NCBI GenBank assembly: GCA_037447655.1
Contig: JBBHKE010002877.1
Coordinates: 50,176-114,175 of the forward strand
Reading direction: 5' to 3'
DNA length: 64,000 nt
DNA from: Zygnema cylindricum
Lineage: Eukaryota; Streptophyta; Zygnematophyceae; Zygnematales; Zygnemataceae
Position numbers and translations under genes: made by a program. Shown in pieces: positions 54,646 to 64,000 of the stretch. How positions within the stretch are numbered: the stretch's first letter is position 1; each line of letters opens with the position of its first letter. The notes below the pieces were generated by a model. That model did no database searches, was not told the origin of the DNA, and saw only the letters and a program-made list of their open reading frames with translations.

Positions 54646-56213
54646 TCAATCTTTAATTTCAGACCGCACTTCTCCCTGCAGAAAATTAGCTTAGGGGAAG
54701 GCACAGGTTTGGTCATCATATCTGCTACCATCTCACTATCTGGTTTGTACTCTAAACTGATTATTTTGTTTTCTACTTTCTCTCTAACAAAGCTGAGTCT
54801 GATGTCCATGTGTTTGGCTTTAAAATGATGTTTAGGATTGGCAGAAATAACGATTGCTGCCTGATTATCACAAAATATTTTCTGCACACCACTCTTAAGG
54901 TGACCAAGCTCACCAAGCAAAGACTTGACCCACATCAATTCTTTTACAGCAGAGCAAGAGGCCATATACTCAGCCTCCATGGTGGACTGAGCAATAACCT
55001 TTTGCTGTTTGCTACTCCAACAGCAAGCCCCATCACCCACATATAATACATATCCAGAAGTGCATCTCCTCATCGGAGCATCACCATAACTGGCATCACT
55101 CCAAGTAGTGATGTCAGTATTCTCCCCACCCAAATGCAACCATAGATCTCTAGTTCCTACCAAGTATCTAAGGACTCTCTTAGCTACCTCCCAATCCTTC
55201 TTAGTGGGAGCATTTAGACTTCTACTCAGCACTCCTACAGCTGCAGCTAAATCCGGCCGGGTACAATTCATAAAATAGATTAGACTTCCCACTACTTGCC
55301 TATAAGGAATAGTCTGCATGAACTTCTGTTCATCAGGAGATAATTCCTCGTCTAAGACTATGACTCCTTCTTCCTCACTCCCCTCACTTCCCTTCTTCAA
55401 CTCCATTGGAGATGTACAACTATTAGCTTTATCCATTTGAAATTTTTCAAGCATGTTCCCTATTGCTTCCTTTTGAGTCAATCTTATAATCTTTCTTATC
55501 CTGTCTCTTTCTACTTGAATTCCTAAAATATATTTTGCTTCCCCAATATCCTTCATTTCAAATCTCCCGTTAACATCGGTTTTCGGTTTATTAATTTTTT
55601 CGATTGATTTACTTAAAACAAGCAAATCATCAAAATAAATTTCAATAAATATAAAACCTTCCTCATCTTTGAAAACATATATTGAGTGATCTGAGCTGAT
55701 CCGGATATATCCCAGACCGGTAAGAAACTCATGAAGCTTCTTATTCCATTGTCGAGGCCCCTATTTCAAACCATAAAGAGATTTAATCAGCCGACATACC
55801 TTACTCTCCTCTCTTTCCTCCACAAACTCTTCGGGTTGTCCCATGAAGATCTCCTCTTCCAATTCTCCATTCAAAAAGGTTGTCTTGATGTCCATCTGGT
55901 GCACTTCCATGTCTTCCGCTGCTGCTTGACTGAGAAGTATGCGAACGGAGGGAAATTTGACGACCAGGGCAAAGGTTTCCTCGTAGTCGATTCCCTCCTT
56001 TTGTGGAAATCCCTTTGCCACTAATCTGGCCTTGTAGCGCTCGATTGTGTTATCTGGGTTCAATTTTAATTTGAAAACCCACTTACAACCAATTGGTTTT
56101 CGGTTAGGCGGACAATCCACCAGCTCCCAAGTATCGGCTGCCATAATTGAGGCCATCTCCTCATTGATGGCTGTCTTCCACCGGTTCCTTTTTAGACAAG
56201 TCATCGCCTCTCC
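54642..56213 (-). pseudogene. copia reverse transcriptase and RNase H, one or two stops
   Basis: RT N-part (56204-55761): CPPNRKPIGCKWVFKLKLNP, RLVAKGFPQKEGIDYEE, MDIKTTFLNGELEEEI, SLYGLK, then a TAG where Gln is expected (55760-55758). The frame continues to the catalytic box, read as FIEIYFDDLLVL (YFDD where relatives have YVDD). The last 327 codons (55625-54642) are open: DMKDIGEAKYILGIQV, NCTRPDLAAAVGVLSRS, then RNase H with TTWSDASYGD, GACCWSSKQQKVIAQSTMEA, CDNQAA and KHMDIRLSFVREKVE. The Val to Phe change would probably impair the polymerase. Confidence 0.88.
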
Positions 56214-56219
56214 ATAAGT

Positions 56220-57520
56220 CTAAGGTTCATCTTGATGAGATAGTTTAGTTACCTTGTTATTAACCTGTTTTTCTTGCAGTTTTTTGCTACTTCTCCTCCC
56301 CCCCTCAAAATCTGAGGCCGGAATAGATGGTTTTCGTGGATTCTTTCGAACAAACTCGGCTTCTCCCCTATCCCTTGATTCCGAATCAATTTCCACCACG
56401 TCTTCCGCTTCAGGTAGAGTTGTCACTGGAGTTTCCACAGCCGAGTGCTTTTCGGTCTGTTTTGTACCTGCAAGAATGTCATCTTCTCTAAAACCTGGAT
56501 AGTTAGGAAGCTCAAAGTCATCGGAATTTTCTGACTCAAATCTGATTTTTACTGACTTCGTATATTTGAAGGGATCCACAGACTTTCCTTCATCCATATC
56601 TACTAGATGCTTTACTAAAATTATATCTTCCCTTTTTAGATCATAAACTATATATCCTTTAACATCCTCATCATATCCTAATAAGTAACCCGGTTTTCCT
56701 TTAGGATCTAGCATCCAATTGGACCTATCAGTATCTAGACTGAACACTTGACTGCCGAAATCCTTTAAGTGAGATATGTCTGGTTTTCGGCCTGTCCATC
56801 TCTCATTAGGTGTTTGATCTTTTATAACTGAAGTAAGAACTCTATTTTTGAGGTAATTAGCACATTTCATTGCTTCTGCCCAAAACCTTTTTCCTATCTT
56901 CTTATCTGACAACATACTTCTAACACTATCACTTAGTGTTCTATTTAACCTTTCAGCTACCCCATTCTGTTCCACGGTTTCTGGAACTGTATTTTGGTGT
57001 TGGACCCCATCTTCTTTCAAAAAATCCTCAAACTGGTTAGAAGTATACTCTCCACCATTGTCACTCCTTACTCTCTTGATTGGAGTTTCATGGAGTTTTT
57101 CGCTCCATGCTTTATATTGTCTAAAACAATCCTCAGCTTCGGACTTGTTTTTCAAAAAATACACTCGGAAATACCGAGACCAATCATCAGTGATAGTCAT
57201 CATAAATCTCTTCCCCCCTGGTGAGGGCACTTTAGCCGGTCCCCAAATATCTATGTGTCATAGATCTAGAATTTTTTCTCCCTTATAGGTGGTTGTTTTA
57301 AGAAAGGGTAATCTGTGTGTTTTACACTGAGCACATCCACTATAATCACTCATATTATCATTCTCATTGAACTTAATCCCTTCCACCACTCCCATCTTTT
57401 TTATCTCTCTTAACTTGTCTAGATTCACATGCCCAAGCCTCTTATGCCACATCATAATATCATGAACACCAGCATAATAAAGTTTCTTCTTTTCATTACT
57501 GAAAACAAGCCTAAACATCC
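56220..57520 (-). pseudogene. copia integrase, few stops
   Basis: The pre-integrase and zinc part (57518-57258) has HKRLGHVNLDKLREIKKMG, then YSGCAQCKTHRLPF, where the first Cys of the HHCC site is Tyr. A stop near 57255 separates HIDIWGPAKV (first catalytic Asp). The core in 57230-56220 is open for 336 codons: TITDDWSRYFRVYF, RSDNGGEYTSNQFEDFLKE (second Asp), VEQNGVAERLNRTL (Glu), TPNERWTGRKPDISHLK, VYDLKREDIILVKHLV, then an acidic C-tail ending at a stop before the RT linker. Confidence 0.87.
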
Positions 57521-57559
57521 CATGGCTACCTTTCTCAGCAATGAAATAGACATCCTCCT

Positions 57560-57905
57560 CAAAACTAGTAGTAAAGACTCCTTCCCTAGTGCTAGCAAAA
57601 AAACCATTGTCATCTTATACGGATGTAGAGATGAGGTTTTTGTTCAGCTCCGGAATAAACAATACATCGGAGAATGTAACTATGGATATCTTTCCTTCTA
57701 CTAACACTTTCAAATCTACCGATCCTACAAGAGTAGTGGTGACTATCCTCCCATCCCCGTACTCTATCTCTTCGGTGGGAATATTTCTTATCTTAGTGAA
57801 TAGGTGTCTATCCTTACACATGTGCATGGAGGCACCTCAATCTACAATCTAGCCTGCTTCACCTTTCAATCCACCGTAAGCACATTTCTACCTTCGTGGA
57901 ATTTC
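57560..57905 (-). pseudogene. copia protease, active triad broken
   Basis: Around 57850-57830 the sequence reads V-D-stop-G-A-S: the Ser of the usual D-S-G triad is a TGA. A second stop lies a few codons earlier. Downstream, MHMCKDRHLFTKIRNIPTEE, GDGRIVTTTLVGSVDLKVLV and SDVLFIPELNKNLISTSV are well kept (57827-57615). Confidence 0.75.
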
Positions 57906-57949
57906 GACCTCGTTTTTCGCCTCCAACTCCTCATCCAAAAGGAGCTCAT

Positions 57950-59016
57950 CGTCCACGTCCTCAGATTCTGCCTCATGTACGTGTGTCACAAGGGCCTTTT
58001 CTTTCCTCTCGGGGTACCACCGGTCTGCCCCTCCTTTAACCGAAGCTCGGTTAGCTTAGTGCACTCTGCCATATAGTGCTCCTGTTTCTTGCAAAAATGA
58101 CATAAACCTTTAGGAGCCCTTGGCCCGAACTCGTCGGCCTGATTTTTTTGCTCCCTTCCCCCATAGTTTCCGACCGGTTTCCGGGAATCCTTGTTCCTCC
58201 AATCGGTCGAAGTTGCCAAGGCTTGGCCACTCTTTCCTCCCCTTCGGATCTCAATCGTATTCTCCCGAACGAGAATCATCCCTACCACTGAGTTCCATAT
58301 CCACCTTGAGTCCGGCAAGTCCTGCACACGGTTGACTATGTTCTCACGGTTGACTATGTTCTCGAACTCATCAGGTAACTTCATCAGTAAACAGTTAACC
58401 TTTTCTTTTTCACTAGAATCTTTTTCTGCACTCTCTAGCTCCATGAAGAGTGTAGCAAGCTCATTGCAAAAATCCAACATTTATCCCCCTTTGTATAGAG
58501 ATTTTTAACTTTCTGATCAGCCAACTGTTGTTGCTGAATCGTACCACTTCGGTACATCTTTATGAGAGCCATCCACAGATTGGATGCCATTTCTACCTGC
58601 AAATGAGGACATGCAAGTCCTTGAGTAAGATGGCGTAGGATGAAGTGCTTTGCAACCATATTGTTGAAATCCCAGGTTTGAGTATCATTCTCCTAGTTCC
58701 TCGGAATAGGTGACATGAATGCTGAACCAATTGCTATTAGTGTGGTCGTCACCTTCTCCACTCCTTTGTCCACCACCTCTCCTTCCTTTGTCTCTTCCGT
58801 TGAAGATGGACCTGCTTTCTTTGTGAATCTGCTTCCTTCAATCCCTGGAGGAATTCCAAGACTTGATGGACGCCCCAATCGTCCACTCACTATCCCCCAA
58901 AACCTTTTTTCCCATAAAGCTCCTATCATCATACTTTCCCAGTATATGAAGCCAGTTCCATTAAAGATAGGTACCCTAGAGGGTGGGCTCATAACATGAC
59001 ACTCTGAGACCTCCAT
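57950..59016 (-). pseudogene. copia gag, three frame pieces
   Basis: The start ATG at 59016 lies 20 bases inside the LTR (MEVSECHVMSPPSRVPIFNG, GFIYWESMMIGALWEKRFWG). The pieces 59016-58693, 58659-58435 (LRHLTQGLACPHLQVEMA) and 58480-57986 are in different frames. The last has LLMKLPDEFENIVNR, a short internal duplication (ENIVNR twice, from a 15 bp repeat at 58333-58362), GMILVRENTIEIRRG and the knuckle CHFCKKQEHYMAEC. Confidence 0.8.
58982..58996 (-). other. primer-binding site, half tRNA-iMet type
   Basis: Plus strand GGTGGGCTCATAACA next to the LTR: the initiator tRNA anticodon arm with two differences. Confidence 0.65.
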
Positions 59017-60063
59017 AAGTCCTCAGAGTGGACAGCTTCTAAGAAGCCTCTTGGATAACCCTGACCCCTTTGTGTTTCAGCAAAAATAACTGCCACCCTG
59101 GCTGACAAAAACTCTGACCAACTTCACCCCTATGAAGACAAGACTCCCTTGAGTCGATAGCAAAAAGAATCTTTGAATTTGCTCCTCTGAGCAGTAAGTT
59201 ATGGAGGGTCAAAGTTGACCTTTTGTACAGAAGCTCTCAGGGAGAGAAGGTCCTATCTCCTAATTTTTCTAAGTCCTATCTCTCTCACAGACTCTATTTA
59301 CTGAAGTAAGGAGCCAATCAGATTATACTTCCGTACACAAAAGTACAGCTGCAGGTGTACTTTCTGTACGAACGTTGTACAACATGGCCTAAATGTAGAC
59401 ACGTGGTATATCCGTATTCGCTCCCTTAATCCTCAGAGATGCCGCGATCCAATGTCATTCCGCCACGTGTCATCCGATGTGGCGATGACCAAAAACTGCC
59501 GAAATCCTCTTTCGCGATCTTGGCGTTTAATTCTGGTCGTCCGATTAAATTCACATTTAATCGTAGGCGTAATAAATACATGCGCGGTATTCGTTTCGCT
59601 AAATAAATAAATGCGCCGTATTCGTTTCTTATCCGTACCGTAATCGGTACTTTCACATTACTGGATCTATGTCTCTCGTAAAACTGTTACAGTTAAATGA
59701 ACTATCCTACGTATTAATGTTTAATTAATTATCAAACCCTAAGTTACGTAACACAATGTCTAGACTTAACGGTTAAAGCTACCAGCTACTGGCAGCTTAT
59801 CGTCCGACAGGTTCCAAGATCAAATACTGGAGGTATCACATAACTTTTAGTAAATAAACCCCTAATTATAAATAAACAAATATTTATATCGCGTAAACCT
59901 CTGGATAGCCTAGGTAGCCATGGCTCTAGCTTCCTCTCCAATTTCTCAATGACTGCGACAAGTTTGAGAGTTGGAGAGAGAAGTTAGAGGTAGACTGCCT
60001 CGGCTTCTTTCTATATTTCTATTTAGACCTAGAAAATACTTTAAAAGACCATTAATTTCTACA
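58997..60063 (-). repeat. 5' LTR
   Basis: 1067 bp, TGACACTCTGAGACC to ATTTCTACA. It is close to 60891-61944 over its whole length and to 54051-54628 apart from that copy's deletion. A tRNA-like module lies at about 59760-59835. Confidence 0.85.
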
Positions 60064-60484
60064 AAAAACACAAGACGACAACATGTAGTATATTTTAAGT
60101 TCGACGATGACGCAAAATGTACTTCTCATTTTTTCGATTTTTTTGTACGGTTGAAACTTNNNNNNNNNNCAGTGGATAACGCTCCTTGCTGCTCTTACTA
60201 TGACTTTGGAGCCTGAGTTGTTATACCGCCGTTTCGTGAAGTAGAATGCGGTAGAGTGAGTTCCTGAACGTACAGGAGTAAACGTGCATCTTTCACAACA
60301 AAAACTTTTGAATCAAAGCACGCATTAATTTTCTTCGTACATTTACTCCCCCAATCCGCAAATCAATTCGAACCTCCACACTACATCGCGTAAATGCGCA
60401 CGCACGCGAACACGCGCACGCACGAAACGCTCCGTACGCACGAAACGCTCCGTACGCACGAAACTAAGTTTTCAAAAACAACAC
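60064..60484. other. unassigned DNA with assembly gap
   Basis: 60070-60159 resembles MITE sequence (GACGATGACGCAAAATGTACTT, like 28190-28225). Ten N follow (60160-60169). 60395-60475 has short tandem units (CGTACGCACGAAACGCTC). No gene seen. Confidence 0.5.
60160..60169. other. assembly gap, 10 N
   Basis: Ten undetermined bases between two copia copies that share long near-identical stretches. Confidence 0.99.
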
Positions 60485-60910
60485 TTTCTACGTGCAAATG
60501 AGGACATGCAAGTCCTTGAGTGAGATGGCGTAAGATGAAGTGCTTTGCCGCCATATTGTTGAGTCCGAGGTTTCAGTATCATTCTCGTCGTTCCTCGCAA
60601 TAGGTGACATGAATGCCGAACCAGTTGCTATTGGTGTGGTTGCCTCCTTCTCCTTTCCTTTGTCAACCACCTCTCCTTCTTTTCTTTCCTCCGTTGAAGG
60701 TGGATCCTCTTTCCTGGTGAATCTGCTTCCTCCAAACCTTGGAGGAATTCCAAGACTTGATGGACGCCCCAACCGTCCACTCACTATCCCCCAAAACCTT
60801 TTTTCGCATAGAGCTCCTATCATCATACTTTCCCAGTATATGAAGCCAGTTCCATTAAAGATTGGTACCCTAAAGGATGGGCCCATAACCTGAAACTCTG
60901 AGACCTCCAT
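60485..60910 (-). pseudogene. copia gag N-terminal fragment
   Basis: ATG at 60910 inside the LTR. Open for 140 codons (MEVSEFQVMGPSFRVPIFNG, YWESMMIGALCEKRFWGIVS), then a piece matching ISLKDLHVLICT in shifted frame. It is almost the same as 58996-58560. The rest of the element is absent. Confidence 0.78.
60876..60890 (-). other. primer-binding site, half tRNA-iMet type
   Basis: Plus strand GATGGGCCCATAACC: the initiator tRNA-Met anticodon arm with one difference in the stem. Confidence 0.72.
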
Positions 60911-61944
60911 AAGTCCTCAGAGTGGACAGCTTCCAAGAAGCCTCTTGGATAACCCTGACCCCTTTGTGTTTCAGCAAAAACAACTACCACCCTGGCAGAC
61001 AATAAATCTTGCCAACTTCACCCTTGTGAAGGCAAGACTCCTCTGTGTCAATAGCAAAAAGAATCTCTGAATTTGCTCCCCTGAGCAGTAAGTTATGGAG
61101 GGTCAAAGTTAACCTTTTGTACAGAAGCTCTCTGGGAGAGAGGGTCCTATCTCCTAATTTTTCTAAGTCCTATCTCTCTCACAAACTCTATCTACTGATG
61201 TACGGAGCCAATCAGAATGCCGTTCCGTACACAAAAATACAGTTGCCGGTGTACTTTCTGTACGAACACTATACTACATGGCCTAAATGTCGACACGTGG
61301 TATGTCCGGATTCGCTCTCGTAATCCTCTGAGATGCCGCGATCCAATGTAATTCCGCCACGTGTCATCCGATGTGGCGATGTCCACAAACCGCCGAAATT
61401 CTCTTCCCCGATCTCGGCGTTAATTTCGGCCGTCCGATTAAATTCATATTTAATCATAGCCGTAATAAATACATGTGCGGTATTCTTTTCTATAAAGAAA
61501 CAAATGCGCGGTATTAGTTTCTTATCCGTACCGCAATCCGTACTTTTACAATTATGGATCTATGTCTCCCGTAAAAATTTATAGTTAAATGAATTTTCCT
61601 ACTTGATATATTTAATTAAATATCAAACCCTATATTACGTAACACTCGATAAAGACATAATGGCTAAGGCTACCGTCTACCGGCTGTCTGCCGGCCGGTA
61701 GGTACAAGGATCAAATCCTGTAGCCTGCTCTTTCCTTTTAGTAAATAAACCCCTAACTAATATATAATCCTCGTAAACTTTTGGATAGCCTAGGTAGCCA
61801 TGGCTCTAGCTCCTTCTTTAATTTCTCAATGACTACGACAAGTTTGAGAGTTGGAGAGAGAAGTTAGAGGTAGACTGCCTAGGCTTCTTTCTATATTTCT
61901 ATTTAGACCTAGAAAATACTTTAAATGGACCATTAATATCTACA
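60891..61944 (-). repeat. 5' LTR of a truncated copia element
   Basis: 1054 bp, TGAAACTCTGAGACC to ATATCTACA. A tRNA-like module lies at about 61650-61725 (ACAAGGATCAAATCCTGTAG). It is a close relative of 58997-60063. Confidence 0.85.
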
Positions 61945-62479
61945 ATATTTTGCACGCACGCGCGGTATCTTGCATGCACCCACGATTTTATGCATGCACG
62001 CACGTTTTCATGTTGTTTCGTCGCACGTGCAATTTCACGTCGATTCACTTATTTTCACGTTTGGCTCTATAGTACTAATTCCGTGCGATACCTTTGATTT
62101 CGTGCGTAGGTATACAATTTCCAAAGTATCGACGCGATATATCGTTTGGGCGACGCATCGCGATTCTGGGAATATTTCGTGCGATATATTACGTTTCGTG
62201 CGGTATTTATCGTTTCGTGCGGTTGGCCGCCTATTAGCCAACATCTCAAGTAGTTTGATGCATGTAAAGTAGACTACACGTAGGCTAATTTTGCTTAGGC
62301 CTAGCGTAGCTCTTACTTAGCCTAATTCTCAGACTTAGAGAATTTAGCTTTTGGACAAGAATTTTCTCTTGGCAGCGGAGCTTTTCTCTTGCTCTCTCTC
62401 TCACCGATTGCCCACGTGTCTTTCTTCTCCTTGCTAGCTAGCTGTAGAGGCTAGATAGAGTAAGATTATTCTCCTTGTT
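61945..62479. other. unassigned DNA, rich in CGTTTCGTGCG words
   Basis: GCACGCACG-type repeats at 61950-62010 and four GTTTCGTGCG-like words at 62170-62225. No gene seen. Confidence 0.4.
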
Positions 62480-62812
62480 TTTCTGCCCTCGTTTTTAATC
62501 CACACGGCCTAAGGCCACGTCCGGAAGGTTTCCCTCCAAAGTTTGTCATTTGGTGGAAGTGTGAGATTGGAGATCGTGAGGGAGCACATATGGACCTTGT
62601 TGTGCCTTCCTCGGGCAGCTAGACGGTTTGGTTGTGTTGTGTGTGTCTTGTTTGTATTTCGGTTGGCTTGAAAGGAGTGTATTTTGGATCAGATTTGGAT
62701 TTTTCCTTATTCCGGTTGGAATATTTCTTGCTTTGCTGTCGTAACGAGATAACTCTTGTAGAGAATGTGATAAAGACCAGAGAGCCTAGTGGCTACCTCC
62801 TGGCTTAGCATT
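62480..62812 (+). repeat. gypsy LTR end fragment
   Basis: CACACGGCCTAAGGCC, GGAAGGTTTCCCTCCAAAG and AACTCTTGTAGAGAATGTGATAAAGACCAGAGAGCCTAGTGGCTACC follow the end of the LTRs at 43061-43717 and, inverted, 44341-45000. The similarity is partial. Confidence 0.5.
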
Positions 62813-63769
62813 CTTGTCCAAAAGCTCCACTTTTGAAAATCACATTTTCTAAAAGTCTATTTTTTTTAATATTAAATTATTAAAAATATAAATTTTATTT
62901 CATTAAAAAAATATTACCTTTCATATCCGGTTTTTATTCTTGTTTTTGTCTTTCTATTTTCCTGCCTATTTACCTTTCATTTTCAGTTGTACTTCTCAGT
63001 TTTGTGTGATAAAATAAATCTGGAGGAAGAAAAATATAAAAATTAAATTATTTTCAATAGAAAATCTATTTTTTTCATTTCTAGATTTTCTCCCACCTAT
63101 TTTTGAGTTGGTTTTTTCCTTTTGACTTTGCTTTATTTTTCTACAAGCTTCATTCTACTTTCTCTCCATTATTGCTTTTGCTTTCAGTTTTGCCTTTGAA
63201 GAAAATATTATAAAAATAAATAAATTTATAAATTTTATTTTTATAAATAAAAGAAAAAAAAACATTTTGTTTTGTTCTTTTTCTTTCTTTCGTGCAATCT
63301 TTTCTTTCTTTCTTAATGCCACTCTATTTCTAGTCTGCAGATTAAGGTCTGATTTTGTGTCAGATTTTTAGGGTTAATTTACGGAATTAGGGTTTGGTTG
63401 CAGATTTAGGGTTTGGGCCGCAGATTTAGGGTTTGGGCGTATTTCGGGTTTATTTTTTGAAATTCTTCACCCTACGTCAGCATATTACCATTCATTGGTC
63501 GCAGATTTTTGATTTTTACAGTGTGGAATTAGGGTTTGGGAAACCTTTTTGCCCAATTTTACTGTATTTTGTGTTTTATTTTGATTTTTTCTCAATATTC
63601 CTCATATTTCTTTCCCTTAGTGCAACTAAAAATTGTTATCTAGTGGATGTTTATTTTGTTTGAGATTTGATATTTTCTTTCTTTTTCTCTTGTCAAATTT
63701 AATCATTCAAAAAACTTAACAAAATAAAAATATATATTCTATATATCAAGATTGCACCATTTATCACCT
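62813..63769. other. AT-rich DNA with telo-box cluster
   Basis: 62830-63330 is A/T homopolymer-rich with no gene. 63365-63545 holds five TTAGGGTTT words (plant telo-box type), four of them within 90 bases. The 76-codon frame at 63433-63663 is Phe/Leu-rich and not convincing. Confidence 0.45.
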
Positions 63770-63840
63770 ATAATTTTCACCGCTTTATAGTTGGGCATAG
63801 CGTGGCATAGCGCCGATACGCTTACCCTAGCAGGATACTA

Positions 63841-63930
63841 ATTGATTTGGTGTTTAGCGGTGGTTCTTGACACGTTTATTCGGAATCGGAGCGGGTTCGA
63901 TTCCAGGGAGCTCTGCAAAATCCGACTTGC
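63841..63930 (+). repeat. tRNA-like sequence, possible SINE head
   Basis: TTTAGCGGTGG (A-box-like) about 35 bases before GGTTCGATTCC (perfect B-box consensus, 63894-63904). T-arm pairing is weak, so it is not a functional tRNA; a tRNA-derived SINE is more likely. The downstream end is outside the window. Confidence 0.4.
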
Positions 63931-64000
63931 CTCGACCAAGTCTGGTTAACTTTTAGTACTCACCAGAGTATTAAAGGTGTTTGTAAATATGACGATGCCT

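Larger units (their letters stand above)
54051..60063 (-). mobile_element. nearly complete Ty1/copia element
   Basis: 6013 bp: 3' LTR 54051-54628, polypurine tract 54629-54645, RNase H and RT 54642-56204, integrase 56220-57520, protease 57560-57900, gag 57950-59016, PBS 58982-58996, 5' LTR 58997-60063. Domains are complete and the order is copia-type, with only a handful of stops, so it is the best-kept coding copy in the window. The expected 5 bp duplication is not seen (ATCGC before, AAAAA after), so one border is rearranged. Confidence 0.85.

Noticed and set aside
63841-63930. True tRNA gene
   Set aside because: Good B box, but the T stem and acceptor pairing are poor and no clear anticodon stem can be drawn.

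Overview
This is eukaryotic nuclear DNA. It is AT-rich, crowded with transposable elements, and holds only two recognisable host genes, both split by GT-AG introns. Several clues suggest the green lineage, perhaps a streptophyte alga: the deubiquitinase has the DUSP plus UCH layout of plant UBPs, the copia primer-binding sites match the anticodon arm of plant-type initiator tRNA-Met as I recall it, there is a cluster of TTAGGGTTT telo-box words near 63.4 kb, and the pol genes are plant-like. This is an inference; the species cannot be read from the window.

Layout. 1-10.3 kb: minus-strand Ty1/copia elements, nested. A nearly complete 6.26 kb copy (2382-8639, target duplication CAGAT) sits inside an older deleted copy, next to an LTR shared by two neighbouring internal regions. 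10.3-17.0 kb: gene-poor DNA with several MITEs and a MULE-like long-inverted-repeat element. 17.1-25.4 kb: the host island, with an S41-family peptidase gene (plus strand, five exons, one apparent frameshift) and a convergent ubiquitin hydrolase gene (minus strand, six exons) that stops just after its Cys box. 26.8-30.2 kb: a dimeric Harbinger-like MITE holding a hAT-like insertion, then MITE fragments. 30.3-33.8 kb: a truncated copia copy. 33.9-34.7 kb: another copia LTR. 34.7-42.8 kb: a decayed Ty3/gypsy element. 42.8-48.0 kb: LTR fragments in both orientations. 48.4-50.6 kb: a 2.2 kb MULE-like element with about 570 bp inverted repeats and a 9 bp target duplication. 51.5-61.9 kb: three more copia copies (one plus strand, two minus, one nearly complete), with a 10 N gap at 60160-60169. 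62-64 kb: an LTR fragment, AT-rich DNA and a tRNA-like (SINE-type) B box.

Most striking finding. Between protease and reverse transcriptase, the gypsy element carries a complete C5 cytosine DNA methyltransferase domain (about 37.62-38.65 kb, one reading frame with three stops). Motifs I, II, IV, VI, VIII, IX and X are recognisable, although the catalytic Cys and the ENV valine are mutated. The integrase ends in a PHD-finger-like cysteine cluster. The order is gag, protease, DNMT, RT, RNase H, integrase, PHD. I recall DNMT-bearing retrotransposons from dinoflagellates and a charophyte alga; this copy fits that rare class. A second theme is the copia family: four PBSs match the tRNA-iMet anticodon arm (half-tRNA priming), gag opens inside the LTR, and most LTRs carry a tRNA-like hairpin module on the antisense strand.

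Limits: alignments, motif calls and splice sites were made by eye. No database search was run and no divergence was computed.
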